In this document: positions 1-10,110 of the stretch, piece by piece
How the letters are laid out: every line of letters starts with the position of its first letter
Position numbering within the stretch: the first letter of the stretch is position 1
Assembly: GCA_030682475.1 (NCBI GenBank)
Contig: JAUXOA010000074.1
Span: forward strand, 27,430 to 91,429
Length of the DNA: 64,000 nucleotides
Reading direction: 5' to 3'
Source of the DNA: Rhodoferax sp.
GTDB taxonomy: Bacteria; Pseudomonadota; Gammaproteobacteria; Burkholderiales; Burkholderiaceae_C
Notes under the pieces: model-generated
Database searches by the model: none
Told to the model about the DNA's origin: nothing
Seen by the model: only the letters and a program-made list of their open reading frames with translations
Position numbers and translations under genes: made by a program

Positions 1-1373
1 GGGGGTTTTCCCGGCGGCAAAGTACCGATGCGTGCCAGTTCAAAACGCAGCGTCTGAAAGCTGGATTCGACCCGGAGGTAGTCACTAACAATACCCGAAA
101 GAAGGACTGTTGCCGCAAGCCACAAACCAATCAATGTCCAGCGCGGCGTGCTCCACATTAGTTTCCCGCCAATTCGGCTGTTCAACACGCCCATCACCAT
201 GCCGGTTGGCAGCAAAAAATAGGCGTAGTGCAGCGGCAACTCCAACATGGCATGAATCCCGATGACACCCAGAAACATCAGCAGAATGGCGTCTTTCGCA
301 TTAGAGGCCGCTCGAATATAGGCGCCAAACCACCAAACCAGGGCCGCAGATACAAAGATACCGATTGGCAAACCAAGCCACAAAACCAGATCAAGAAACA
401 GATTATGCGAATGCCCAAATGTTGCATACAAAGGAGGGAAATCAGATGCCACGGCGAGTTGCGCGTGCCCTAACTCACTCCATCCGTAGCCCAACCAGGG
501 CCGGCTCAAGACTGCATCAATGAACAAGCGCCAGGCCAAGGGGCGCAACTCGCCTTCGAGTGGTTCCCTGAAGTAGCTGTGTTCAGAGACGAGTAGCAAA
601 GCGTCGGCCAATCCTCGCAAAAGCGGGGGACACAGCCAAAAGAACATAAACAAGGCGGTGACGCTCCAGGGCACCCATTTTGACCGCCAATGTCGCCTCC
701 AGGCCCAAGTTGCGATCACTAAAAATGTCAAACCGAGCCAGGCGGTGCGGGATTGGGCCAGCGCGATACCCAGCAATAAAAAACAGGCCAGCAACACGGC
801 TACTGACGGTCTGATCTTCTGGTCGGTATAGGCCCAGGCACAAGCCAGCAAGCCCCAGAGCAAAAGCGTCGCAAGCTGATTGGGCTGGCCCATATTGGCG
901 TAGGGGCGCCCACCCGCCAAGCCCATGGACCACAAATCAAAGATGCCCGCATCCACCAAACCGAGCCAGGTCCGAAGCTGCAAATTGACAGACAGCACAG
1001 ACGCGACGCCAAGTGCCCAGAACAAGCCGGCGGCCAACTGGTCGGGGCAGGCTCGCTCCCAGCGTTGACCTGTCAACAGCGCTAACAGCAGGCCCAGTAG
1101 ATAGGCCGTAGAGATCCAGGCCTGGCCCGCGAAGGAAATCAGCCCCGCACTGTATTGCAGCCACGGCACGCAGGCCAGCAGCGCCACCAGAACGGCCGAC
1201 CCATGCCACTGTGTGGACGCCTTGGAGCGCACGATCACGGCGAGGGAAGCCAAGGCAAGGACTACCGCAGTCCACGCGTCCGCATGAAAACTCGACCAGG
1301 GAGGATAGTGGTTTGGCAGCAGCCATGCCACGGCCAGAGCCAGGGCCCAGCCAAGCAGCCAAAAAGGCGTCAT
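1..1373 (-). CDS. O-antigen ligase / PglL-like membrane protein (partial)
   Basis: An open frame runs from an ATG at 1373 (minus) to the window edge without a stop, so the C-terminus is missing. The roughly 457 visible residues are a polytopic membrane protein with many Trp/Leu-rich helices. A Wzy_C-type motif (GHSHNLFLDLVLWLG) follows a large periplasmic loop, and a RPYANMGQPNQLAT segment lies before it. These marks fit the O-antigen ligase/polymerase superfamily, which includes PglL/PilO enzymes that move lipid-linked glycans to pilin or LPS in the periplasm. It lies directly downstream of pilA, which favours a pilin O-oligosaccharyltransferase (inference). Confident of the superfamily, less so of the acceptor. 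Confidence 0.82.
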   Translation of the reverse strand, partial: MTPFWLLGWALALAVAWLLPNHYPPWSSFHADAWTAVVLALASLAVIVRSKASTQWHGSAVLVALLACVPWLQYSAGLISFAGQAWISTAYLLGLLLALLTGQRWERACPDQLAAGLFWALGVASVLSVNLQLRTWLGLVDAGIFDLWSMGLAGGRPYANMGQPNQLATLLLWGLLACAWAYTDQKIRPSVAVLLACFLLLGIALAQSRTAWLGLTFLVIATWAWRRHWRSKWVPWSVTALFMFFWLCPPLLRGLADALLLVSEHSYFREPLEGELRPLAWRLFIDAVLSRPWLGYGWSELGHAQLAVASDFPPLYATFGHSHNLFLDLVLWLGLPIGIFVSAALVWWFGAYIRAASNAKDAILLMFLGVIGIHAMLELPLHYAYFLLPTGMVMGVLNSRIGGKLMWSTPRWTLIGLWLAATVLLSGIVSDYLRVESSFQTLRFELARIGTLPPGKP

Positions 1374-1449
1374 GGGTTGCTTTGCGGTCACCGCTTATCT
1401 CATCGATTCAAAATGGCCGCCACACGCGTGGACAAGCTGGAATGCCTAT

Positions 1450-1477
1450 AAAAAAGGCCCCCAAACGGGGGCCTTTT
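1450..1477 (-). terminator. Rho-independent terminator of pilA
   Basis: A GGCCCCC/GGGGGCC stem with a 4-nt loop is followed on the minus strand by a T run. It lies 27 bases after the pilA stop and separates pilA from the ligase-like gene. Confidence 0.85.
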
Positions 1478-1503
1478 CAGCAAGTCCTGAACCAGTAATA
1501 CGC

Positions 1504-1938
1504 TTAAGCCTTGCAGCTTGCAGGCAAGTACTTGACAGTAATGGTCCCTGCAGAGCAAACCCATAGCACTTGGCCATTCGTTTGCAAAGTACCCGTCATT
1601 AAAACTGTCACGCCACTGATCTTCGCATCCGCTGTTGTGGTTGTAACAGTAACAAGCCCAACCGTGTCGCTGGTCTTGGAATAAACAACACTCGCCACAT
1701 ACTTCGAGACTTGACTGTCAACAACCAGACTCGCTGTTGTGGGCATGATTGCGCCAACCTGAGCCGCCTCTGCCACGGAAGTTTTTGCCGACGAGCCCGC
1801 CAAAATAACCTCAGACACCTTGGCACGCACCGTGTAATCCTGATAAGCCGGCAACGCTACCGCCGCCAAAATACCAATGATCGCAACCACGATCATCAGT
1901 TCGATCAGGGTAAAACCCTTTTGCATAGAACGCTTCAT
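1504..1938 (-). CDS. pilA: Type IV major pilin PilA
   Basis: This is a 144-residue prepilin. A short basic leader ends in [24 protein letters not shown], the class III signal cut by PilD after Gly, leaving an N-methylated Phe. The hydrophobic N-terminal helix packs in the pilus core. Two Cys near the C-terminus (LWVC and ASCKA) form the usual disulfide loop. An AGGAG site lies just upstream of the ATG. The gene is monocistronic: it has its own sigma-54-type promoter (1991-2005) and a strong terminator. The next gene resembles pilin O-glycosyltransferases. Confidence 0.95.
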   Translation of the reverse strand: MKRSMQKGFTLIELMIVVAIIGILAAVALPAYQDYTVRAKVSEVILAGSSAKTSVAEAAQVGAIMPTTASLVVDSQVSKYVASVVYSKTSDTVGLVTVTTTTADAKISGVTVLMTGTLQTNGQVLWVCSAGTITVKYLPASCKA

Positions 1939-1990
1939 GAATAGCTCCTTAAGTTAACAACAAAACCCGAATACGGGACACTGGCTTGCA

Positions 1991-2005
1991 GCAGATTCCG
2001 TGCCA
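1991..2005 (-). promoter_or_regulatory. Sigma-54 promoter of pilA
   Basis: The minus strand reads TGGCACGGAATCTGC: a perfect TGGCAC -24 element and a TGC -12 element with the exact GG-N10-GC spacing. Transcription would start near 1979, giving a leader of about 40 nt before pilA. PilR/RpoN control of pilA is established in other proteobacteria. Confidence 0.85.
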
Positions 2006-2021
2006 GGCCTTGCAACCCTCG

Positions 2022-2065
2022 AATTTGCCTCATTTGTGGAAAAATTTGCCGGATCGTGGAAAAAA
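2022..2065 (-). promoter_or_regulatory. Two direct repeats upstream of the pilA promoter
   Basis: On the plus strand, AATTTGCC-N7-TGGAAAA at 2022-2043 is followed by AATTTGCC-N6-TGGAAAA at 2043-2063, a period of about 21 bp or two helical turns. They lie 17-60 bp upstream of the -24 element. They may be activator sites (PilR or similar); the protein is inferred. Confidence 0.5.
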
Positions 2066-2122
2066 TGGAGCGGTTTGTGTCTGGTATGGGTTCTGGCGTG
2101 ACATTTTTGTCGCCCGTTTGCG

Positions 2123-4537
2123 TCACTTGATGCAGACCGCCCTGACCATCTTGATGTCCGTCAAGCCCATCACGACTTTCTCCATGCCATCCATTTTCAG
2201 GGTGTGCATACCGCCTTCCACTGCGGCTGCAAAAAGCTCCGTCAAGTGGGCGTGCTCCTGGATCAGCTTTTTGATGTCGTCAGTGGCGATTAGCAGTTCG
2301 TGCAGGCCGATGCGGCCTTTGTAGCCGATTTTGTTGCACTTGTCGCAGCCAACAGGACGGTAAAACCTGAGCTGGCCGTCCTGCGCGTAAAGTTGGTGCC
2401 AGCGCTCGAACAATTTTTGGCTTTCACCTTCGTAGTCGGCCTTCCAGGCGGCTGAGTGTTTCATCTCTTCGGCATATTCGGCGAGAAAGAGGCGCAATTC
2501 CTTATTGTCAGGCACATACGACTCTTTACAGGTGCACAGCTTTTTCACCAGTCGCTGCGCCAGAACGCCCAACAGCGCATCCGCGAAGGTGAAGGGGTCC
2601 ATGCCCATGTCCAGCAAGCGCGTGATGGACTCGGGCGCCGAATTCGTGTGCAAGGTCGAGAAGACGAGGTGGCCGGTGAGCGAGGCTTCCACGCCCATCG
2701 CAACCGTTTCCTTGTCGCGCGACTCGCCAACCATGATGATGTCGGGGTCGGCCCGCAAAAAGGCCCGCATGACGAGTGCGAAGTCAATCCCGGCTTTGCG
2801 GTTGATCTGGACTTGGCGCAGCCCTTTTTGCGTGATTTCTACCGGGTCTTCTACGGTCCAGATTTTGGTGTGAGGCGTGTTCAGATGCTTGAGGATGGAG
2901 TGCAGTGTGGTGGTTTTGCCGGAACCGGTCGGGCCACACACATAGAACAAGCCGTAGGGCTTCTCGATCGTCTTGAGAACCCGCTCTTTGTTGTGGGGCG
3001 TCAGGCCGAGCTGGTCCAACGGAATCGGTTCACCGGTGGCCAGGATCCGCATCACCACGTCTTCCACACCACCGGTAGACGGAATGGTGGCGACCCGAAG
3101 TTCAATGTCCAGCGGTCCATATTTTTTGAACTTGATCTTGCCGTCCTGCGGCTTGCGTCGCTCTGAAATGTCGAGATCGCACATGATCTTCAAACGCGTC
3201 ACCATCGCCTGGCGGAAATTCGCCGGCATCTCGATATACGGCATCAATGTGCCATCGATACGAAACCGGATGCCGGTTTTAAGCTTGCCTGGCATCGGCT
3301 CGATATGAATGTCCGACGCCTTCTGGTGGTAGGCGTCGATGATCACCTTGTTGACGAACTTGACCAGTTCGTTGTCGGCCGCCGCCAACTCCAGCGCATC
3401 ATCATTGCTATCGTCTATTGGCGCACTATTCATGTCGGCCAGTAGCTCGTCAATCGACCCACTCTCAACTTCGGCGCCGAATATTTGTCCCAGCGTTGCC
3501 AAAAACTCGGTTTGCGTGGTCACCCGGTAGGCAAATTTGGTGATGCGGGGAAAGACCTGCGGCACCACCCGTGAGTTGCGCGCCGCCTCCGGATCCAGGC
3601 ACATGATGAGCAGGCCCTCGGGCGATTCCTCGAGCGGAATCCAGCCCTGTTTTTCAATGAACTCCCGTTTAAGCGGACCATGAAGTATCTCTGAACGAAT
3701 ACGGCTGGGACTGAATGGCTCATAGGGCACACCAAAAAACTTGGACAGTGAAGGACCGAGCTGGTCTGGTCGCACTTTGTAATGCACCACCAGGATGTGC
3801 TCATAGGATTTGCCTTCTTTTCGTGCCTGCGGCCAGCACTGCTCCAGCTCGTCTGCGGTGATCACGCCATTCGTTACCAGAGCGTCAAATTTGGTGGCCT
3901 TGCGCACCCGCCCTTCGACCTTTCGGACGCGTTGCCGAATGGCGATGGCCAGTGTCTTGCACAGCCGAGAAACGCCCTCGACTTCAAGCTCACCAAAGGT
4001 TTGGTCGCTTTTGTTGTTGATGAGCTGCAGCACACCACGAAGCTGGTCGCCTTCAAGAATGGGAGCCGCCAGCATCTGACGGGTTCTGTAGCCCGAACGC
4101 TTGTCCACTTCTTTAAAAAAGGTCAGGGCCGGGTGGATCTGTTTGAGCGCCTCATTGTCATAAACGTCGGCAAGGTTGATCAGTTGCTTGCTGAAGGCTG
4201 CGTAACCCGCAATGCTTTGGGGCGTGATCGGCAACTTGAGGTCCTGGCTGCTAGCGAGGCCGGTCTTGACCTTGGAGACGATGGCGGTCTGATCATCATT
4301 GACGGCATAGAGAGTCAGGCGATCCGCATTGAGCAGTTTGCAGATTTCCTGGCTGGTCTCCAGCATGATCTGATCCAGGTTTTCCGCCTCATGAATGCGG
4401 GCCGTCACATTTTGCAGATGCTTATAAAAAAGTGTTTCAAACGTCACACCACGTTTTTCAGCAGGTAATTTCTGGAATTCAGAAAAAGTCGGCTCGGAAT
4501 TTTTTTCTGCTACCGCGGGTTTCGTCGCTGCGTTCAT
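2123..4537 (-). CDS. GspE/PilB-family ATPase with N-terminal GAF domain
   Basis: 804 residues, longer than PilB/GspE (about 500-570). Residues about 40-205 read as a GAF sensor domain. Residues about 210-360 resemble the T2SSE_N/MshEN domain, which binds c-di-GMP in some relatives. The rest is the secretion ATPase: Walker A GPTGSGKTT near residue 534, a Walker B-like IIMVGES segment, a His-rich STLHTN box, and Cys pairs (CTC and CDKC) of the C-terminal zinc module. The family powers assembly of type IV pilus or type II pseudopilus filaments from the cytoplasm. It lies upstream of pilA and downstream of FHA and PP2C genes. The GAF domain suggests ligand control. It may not be the main PilB, as pilC and pilD are not adjacent. 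Confidence 0.88.
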   Translation of the reverse strand: MNAATKPAVAEKNSEPTFSEFQKLPAEKRGVTFETLFYKHLQNVTARIHEAENLDQIMLETSQEICKLLNADRLTLYAVNDDQTAIVSKVKTGLASSQDLKLPITPQSIAGYAAFSKQLINLADVYDNEALKQIHPALTFFKEVDKRSGYRTRQMLAAPILEGDQLRGVLQLINNKSDQTFGELEVEGVSRLCKTLAIAIRQRVRKVEGRVRKATKFDALVTNGVITADELEQCWPQARKEGKSYEHILVVHYKVRPDQLGPSLSKFFGVPYEPFSPSRIRSEILHGPLKREFIEKQGWIPLEESPEGLLIMCLDPEAARNSRVVPQVFPRITKFAYRVTTQTEFLATLGQIFGAEVESGSIDELLADMNSAPIDDSNDDALELAAADNELVKFVNKVIIDAYHQKASDIHIEPMPGKLKTGIRFRIDGTLMPYIEMPANFRQAMVTRLKIMCDLDISERRKPQDGKIKFKKYGPLDIELRVATIPSTGGVEDVVMRILATGEPIPLDQLGLTPHNKERVLKTIEKPYGLFYVCGPTGSGKTTTLHSILKHLNTPHTKIWTVEDPVEITQKGLRQVQINRKAGIDFALVMRAFLRADPDIIMVGESRDKETVAMGVEASLTGHLVFSTLHTNSAPESITRLLDMGMDPFTFADALLGVLAQRLVKKLCTCKESYVPDNKELRLFLAEYAEEMKHSAAWKADYEGESQKLFERWHQLYAQDGQLRFYRPVGCDKCNKIGYKGRIGLHELLIATDDIKKLIQEHAHLTELFAAAVEGGMHTLKMDGMEKVVMGLTDIKMVRAVCIK

Positions 4538-4586
4538 AATTCAAACTCCTGACCCGCCAGCGGCGAATGTCGTGTGTGGCGTGCGT

Positions 4587-5228
4587 TCAGGTCTGCACAA
4601 ACTGCATTTGGGTACCTGCCAGCTCAATCAGGTCACCATTTTTTAATGCAACTGGCTCAGCTCCAATGGGCACCCCATTGAGTGCCGGGTTAGCTGCGCC
4701 TTCAACGTGGTGAACGACAAAACCGCGCTGGCGTCGGGTGATCGCGGCAACCGCTACACCGGGCTTTCCGATCGTGGTCATCACTTTGGTCAATGGCAGC
4801 TCACGGCCGGCCGCAGCACCCGACAACACCTTGATCGCCGCATGAAGAGAATCAAATCCGCCAGAACTGGCCGCAAGACCCATAAGCATGGTCGGTGGCG
4901 ACGGGTAGGATTGTGCAGATGCCAGGCCCAAGCCGCTCGCAGCGTCATTGACAAACTTGATCTTGTATTTGCCTACCTCCACGCTGTCCCCGTTCTGGAG
5001 CAACTGTTTCCTGGCGGCTTTGCCATTCACGTAGGTGCCGTTGGTACTGTTCAGGTCTTCCAGATAGACTTCGCCGCCAACCATCTGCAACACAGCGTGC
5101 TCGCCACTGACGGCCAGATTGTCGATCACGATATCGTTATAAGGTCGCCGACCCAAGGTCGTTCGGTCCTTCGTCAATTGAACTTCCTTGATGACAACAC
5201 TGTCAATCGATACGATCATTTTCGGCAT
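4587..5228 (-). CDS. FHA domain protein
   Basis: 213 residues with no signal peptide or membrane segment. Residues about 20-95 form a canonical FHA phosphothreonine-binding domain with the signatures TLGRRPYNDI, SGEHA and LNSTNGTYVNG. Residues about 125-213 look like a second, degenerate FHA fold (TTIGKPG ... LNGVPI ... LKNGDLIEL) lacking a clear Ser-x-x-His. It lies between the PP2C phosphatase (48 bp) and the ATPase (49 bp), all on one strand, so likely one operon. It may tether a phosphorylated partner to the ATPase; the partner is unknown. Confidence 0.9.
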   Translation of the reverse strand: MPKMIVSIDSVVIKEVQLTKDRTTLGRRPYNDIVIDNLAVSGEHAVLQMVGGEVYLEDLNSTNGTYVNGKAARKQLLQNGDSVEVGKYKIKFVNDAASGLGLASAQSYPSPPTMLMGLAASSGGFDSLHAAIKVLSGAAAGRELPLTKVMTTIGKPGVAVAAITRRQRGFVVHHVEGAANPALNGVPIGAEPVALKNGDLIELAGTQMQFVQT

Positions 5229-5276
5229 GACCGACTCCTGTTCCTGAAACTTGTGACTGGGAATCTCATGAGCTTA

Positions 5277-6017
5277 TTATTTTACTTGCGTCAACAATAC
5301 CGTGATGTTATCGCGCCCGCCATTTTCGTTGGCCCTGAAAACCAGCTCTTGCGCCATTTGCGCCAGCGACGATCCATTTTGCAGGATTCTTGCCATCGCC
5401 GCGTCTTCCATCATGTCAGACAGGCCATCAGAACACATCAGATAGATATCACCCGCCTCCAACTGATGCGCCTTGAGTTCCAGCAGCACCGCATTTCCAA
5501 CCCCCAGGGCCCGTGTCAGCAGATTTTTATTGGGCGATGCAGCGGCCTGCTCAGGTGTCAGCCATCCGGCGTCAATTTGTTCCTGTAACAGTGAGTGATC
5601 GCTGGTGATCTGCAACAGCTCATTGCCACGCCACCGATAGCAGCGGGAATCCCCAATGTGGCCCAACATCAGCCAGGCACCCTGAAAAACAGCCACGACC
5701 AGGGTTGTCCCCATTCCCGAATACTGGGGATTGGCATTCGCTGCATTAAAAATTGAGCGGTTGGCATTGGCAACGCAAATTTCGATGGCACGCCTGACTT
5801 GCCCGACATCGGCCTGCTGGCCAGTTTCGGACAACCATTGGACCAATTCCGACTTGATAAACGCGGTGGCCATGCCACTGGCAACCTCGCCCGCGTTGTA
5901 ACCGCCCATGCCATCAGCCAAAACACCCACGTGCGTGGCCTCATCAAAGGCTACCGAGTCCTCATTGTTCTCCCGGACCCGGCCCGGATCAGTTTGTGCG
6001 CAGAATGTGTAATTCAT
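5277..6017 (-). CDS. PP2C-family serine/threonine phosphatase
   Basis: 246 residues with the full set of PP2C metal-binding motifs: RENNEDS at the N-terminus, VLADGMGGYNAGE, GHIGDSRCYRW, CSDGLSDMME and GRDNITVLL. It should be a soluble Mn/Mg-dependent phosphatase of phospho-Ser/Thr, related to Stp/PppA. It is followed by the FHA gene and the GAF-ATPase, so it probably resets phosphorylation read by that FHA protein (inference). Its cognate kinase is not adjacent; a kinase gene lies at 37.8 kb. Confidence 0.93.
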   Translation of the reverse strand: MNYTFCAQTDPGRVRENNEDSVAFDEATHVGVLADGMGGYNAGEVASGMATAFIKSELVQWLSETGQQADVGQVRRAIEICVANANRSIFNAANANPQYSGMGTTLVVAVFQGAWLMLGHIGDSRCYRWRGNELLQITSDHSLLQEQIDAGWLTPEQAAASPNKNLLTRALGVGNAVLLELKAHQLEAGDIYLMCSDGLSDMMEDAAMARILQNGSSLAQMAQELVFRANENGGRDNITVLLTQVK

Positions 6018-6053
6018 GATTCAAGCCGGGTTCAAAAGGCGATCCAGAACGCA

Positions 6054-6749
6054 TCAGGCGGGCTGTTGCGTGCGGTTTTTGAGTACCATTCCCACAAAAT
6101 AGACCCCCAGGGCGCCGACAATACCGAAGCCGTAGCCCCACACCATTGTTTGCGGCAACCAATCCTTTACGGCGGGATCACTGTGCGCCATGGTGCCCGC
6201 AATCCATCCCAGCAGCATGCCCCCGACCGTGATGATCCACGGGAACCGGTCCATCAGCTTGAGGACCATCTGACTGCCTCCAATGATGATGGGAATGCTG
6301 ACCAGGAGACCGAAAATCACCAACGGCAACTGATGTTCAGAAGCCGCACCGGTGGCCGCACCGGCAATGGCAATGACGTTGTCAACGCTCATGACCAGAT
6401 CCGCAATGATCACGGTCTTGACCGCCGCCCACAGCTTGTCACTGCCCTGAATGCTGGAATGCTCGTCCTCCTGGGGTGCCAGCAGCTTGATGCCAATCCA
6501 CAACAACAAGGCGGCACCGACCAGCTTCAAATAGGGCACCTGTAGCAAGGTCAAGGCGAATGCGATGAGGATGACGCGCAGCACAATGGCGCCGGCGGTG
6601 CCCCACAGAATACCCTTGGTGCGCTGATGCGCTGGCAACTGCCGACACGCCAGGGCAATGACCACGGCGTTGTCACCCCCCAGCAAAATATCGATCATGA
6701 TGATCTGACCGACGGCAACCCAGAAATGTGCGGTGAAAAATTCTTCCAT
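6054..6749 (-). CDS. TerC family integral membrane protein
   Basis: 231 residues with about seven hydrophobic helices. The N-terminal IDILLGGDNAVVIALA and the later DLVMSVDNVIAIAGA are the paired Asp/Asn-containing helices of the TerC/YjbE family. Family members act in metal (often Mn) export or metal-loading of exported proteins. It follows sucD by 21 bp on the same strand and is likely the last gene of the sucCD transcript. The substrate cannot be read from the sequence. Confidence 0.88.
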   Translation of the reverse strand: MEEFFTAHFWVAVGQIIMIDILLGGDNAVVIALACRQLPAHQRTKGILWGTAGAIVLRVILIAFALTLLQVPYLKLVGAALLLWIGIKLLAPQEDEHSSIQGSDKLWAAVKTVIIADLVMSVDNVIAIAGAATGAASEHQLPLVIFGLLVSIPIIIGGSQMVLKLMDRFPWIITVGGMLLGWIAGTMAHSDPAVKDWLPQTMVWGYGFGIVGALGVYFVGMVLKNRTQQPA

Positions 6750-6770
6750 GCTGTTCTTTCTCTGTTCAGT

Positions 6771-7664
6771 CTACAGCATGGCCTTGAGCAGCCCGGCCAT
6801 TTCGGACGGATTGCGCGTGATCTTGAAACCGCATTCCTCCATCACGGCCAGCTTCGCGTCCGCCGTGTCGGCGCCGCCCGAAATCAAGGCGCCAGCATGG
6901 CCCATGCGCTTGCCCGCCGGTGCCGTCACGCCAGCGATGAAGCCCACGATCGGTTTTTTCATGTTGACTTTGCACCAGCGTGCCGCATCGGCTTCGTCCG
7001 GGCCACCGATCTCGCCAATCATGATGACGGCGTCGGTATCCGGGTCGTCATTGAAGGCTTGCATGATGTCGATGTGCTTGAGGCCATTGATGGGGTCGCC
7101 ACCAATGCCGACGGCAGTGGACTGGCCGAGACCGATTTCGGTCAACTGCGCCACCGCTTCGTAGGTCAGCGTACCGGAGCGGCTGACCACGCCAATGCGG
7201 CCCTTGCGGTGGATGTGACCCGGCATGATGCCGATCTTGATTTCGTCCGGCGTGATCAAACCCGGGCAGTTGGGGCCCAACAGCAGGGTCTTCTTGCCAC
7301 CAGCAGCTTCTTTGGCGCGCATTCTGTTACGCAGTTCCAGCATGTCGCGCACCGGAATGCCTTCGGTGATGCAAATCGCCAGGTCCAGATCAGCCTCAAC
7401 CGCTTCCCAGATGGCAGCGGCAGCACCGGCTGGCGGCACGTAGATGACCGACACGGTGGCGCCGGTCTGGCTGGCCGCTTCCTTGACCGAGGCGTAAATT
7501 GGGATGCTGAAAATCGACTCGCCCGCCTTCTTGGGGTTCACACCGGCGACGAAACAGTTTTTGCCATTGGCGTATTCCTGGCACTTTTCGGTGTGGAATT
7601 GACCGGTTTTCCCGGTGATGCCCTGGGTGATGACTTTGGTGTCTTTATTGATGAGGATCGACAT
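6771..7664 (-). CDS. sucD: Succinyl-CoA synthetase subunit alpha
   Basis: 297 residues, standard length. The N-terminal ITGKTGQFHTEK segment is the CoA-binding Rossmann region, GPNCPGLITP is conserved, and GKRMGHAGALI holds the phosphorylated His of the active site. With SucC it interconverts succinyl-CoA plus ADP/GDP and succinate plus ATP/GTP in the TCA cycle. It is separated from sucC by 130 bp of REP-like repeat instead of the usual tight spacing. Confidence 0.97.
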   Translation of the reverse strand: MSILINKDTKVITQGITGKTGQFHTEKCQEYANGKNCFVAGVNPKKAGESIFSIPIYASVKEAASQTGATVSVIYVPPAGAAAAIWEAVEADLDLAICITEGIPVRDMLELRNRMRAKEAAGGKKTLLLGPNCPGLITPDEIKIGIMPGHIHRKGRIGVVSRSGTLTYEAVAQLTEIGLGQSTAVGIGGDPINGLKHIDIMQAFNDDPDTDAVIMIGEIGGPDEADAARWCKVNMKKPIVGFIAGVTAPAGKRMGHAGALISGGADTADAKLAVMEECGFKITRNPSEMAGLLKAML

Positions 7665-7673
7665 GATTGTTCC

Positions 7674-7794
7674 TAGTCAGTTGGGGACAGAGCTTGTTCA
7701 CTTCGTGTAACTGCGGTCTGTCCCACAAGGTTTTTGAGTCGGTAGCTACGGTCTGTCCCGCTTGTGCCCGGCATCGGCGATGCCCGGCGGGGTT
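7674..7794 (-). repeat. REP-A repeat cluster between sucC and sucD
   Basis: It holds a full REP-A copy (about 7678-7730): CAGTTGGGGACAGA ... TCTGTCCCACAAGG with inverted GGGACAGA/TCTGTCCC arms. A partial copy follows (about 7741-7762), then a GCCCGGCATCGGCGATGCCC hairpin module that also occurs at 48267-48299. The cluster ends exactly at the sucC stop codon. Confidence 0.85.
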
Positions 7795-8976
<1,182 letters not shown>

Positions 8977-8990
8977 CAAAATCCTCTAGT

Positions 8991-9023
8991 CAGTTGGGGG
9001 CAGAACTTGACTGTTCTGCGGCA
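8991..9023. repeat. Variant REP-A element in the sucC-argC divergent region
   Basis: CAGTTGGGG is followed by GCAGAAC (9000-9006), a 6-nt loop and GTTCTGC (9013-9019). It is a sequence variant of the GGGACAGA/TCTGTCCC family, with both arms changed in a compensating way. Confidence 0.7.
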
Positions 9024-9122
9024 GGCACTGGACAACGCAGCCGTGGAATGTATCATGCTGCAACGCACCAAACTTTGGCCAGACTTACAAGACATCTTTA
9101 CAAACGCTGACAGAGACTCTCC

Positions 9123-10058
9123 ATGCACAAGATATTCATTGATGGCGAAGCCGGCACCACCGGCCTGCAAATTCGGGAGCGTCTGCAAGCTATGCCCGGC
9201 ATCGAACTGGTTAGCATTGCCCCCGAGTTGCGTAAGGACCTCCGTGTCAAACGCGCCTTGATGGCGCAGGTGGATCTGGTGGTGCTTTGCCTGCACGACC
9301 AAGCCGCTATTGAATCAGTAGCGATGATTGATGAGTTGGCAAGGACGACAGGTCAAATCGGCCCCAGAATTATTGACGCCTCGACGGCCCATCGCACCGC
9401 GCCAGGGTGGGTGTTTGGTTTTCCCGAACTCATTCCGGGGCACGGGCAAGCGGTCGCCCAATCACGCCGCGTCGCCAATCCGGGCTGCTATGCCACCGGC
9501 GCCATCGCGCTGATTCGCCCGCTGGTGGATGCAGGTCTGATCCCCAAAGATTTCCCGCTCACCTTGCCATCTGTCAGCGGCTATTCGGGCGGCGGGCGCA
9601 GCATGATCGAGGCCTATGAAAAAGGCCAGGCGCCCGCGTTCGAGCTGTACGGGCTGGGTTTGAAGCACAAGCATCTGCCTGAGATCATGAAATACAGCGG
9701 CCTGCTGCGGCGACCTCTGTTGATTCCCTCGGTCGGCAATTTCAGGCAGGGCATGCTGGTGCAGTTGCCGCTGCATCTGGACCTGCTGCCGGGACAACCC
9801 AGCGCGCAAGACTTGCATGATGCGCTGGCAAAACACTATGTGGGTAGCGAATGGGTCAGCGTTGAGCCCGCAACAATCGACAACAAGCTGGATGCGCTGG
9901 CGCTGGCCGACACCAACAAGATGGAGCTGCGCGTGTTCGCCAACCAGGGGGCGAATGATGGCTTTCGCCACGCCGTGCTGGTGGCCAGGCTCGACAATCT
10001 GGGCAAAGGCGCCAGTGGCGCCGCGGTGCAAAACCTCAAGTTGATGCTGGGAATCTGA
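9123..10058 (+). CDS. argC: N-acetyl-gamma-glutamyl-phosphate reductase (type 2)
   Basis: 311 residues, the length of the shorter type 2 ArgC. The N-terminal [18 protein letters not shown] is the NADP-binding loop, and [14 protein letters not shown] carries the catalytic Cys. It performs the third step of arginine synthesis, reducing N-acetylglutamyl phosphate to the semialdehyde in the cytoplasm. The frame opens with an ATG directly after GAGACTCTCC, with no strong Shine-Dalgarno. No other arg gene is nearby. Confidence 0.95.
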   Translation: MHKIFIDGEAGTTGLQIRERLQAMPGIELVSIAPELRKDLRVKRALMAQVDLVVLCLHDQAAIESVAMIDELARTTGQIGPRIIDASTAHRTAPGWVFGFPELIPGHGQAVAQSRRVANPGCYATGAIALIRPLVDAGLIPKDFPLTLPSVSGYSGGGRSMIEAYEKGQAPAFELYGLGLKHKHLPEIMKYSGLLRRPLLIPSVGNFRQGMLVQLPLHLDLLPGQPSAQDLHDALAKHYVGSEWVSVEPATIDNKLDALALADTNKMELRVFANQGANDGFRHAVLVARLDNLGKGASGAAVQNLKLMLGI

Positions 10059-10110
10059 TAGGGTGCATCAGCCAGACATGGTTTTGCTGACAGCCAAACG
10101 ACTATTCACT

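Noticed and set aside
583..1362. Short minus-strand frames with Gly/Arg-rich products
   Set aside because: They are shadow frames of the long membrane-protein gene that runs from 1373 to the window edge.
3782..4468. Long plus-strand frames opposite the GspE-like gene
   Set aside because: Antisense shadows of a conserved coding region with no ribosome-binding site or recognisable family.
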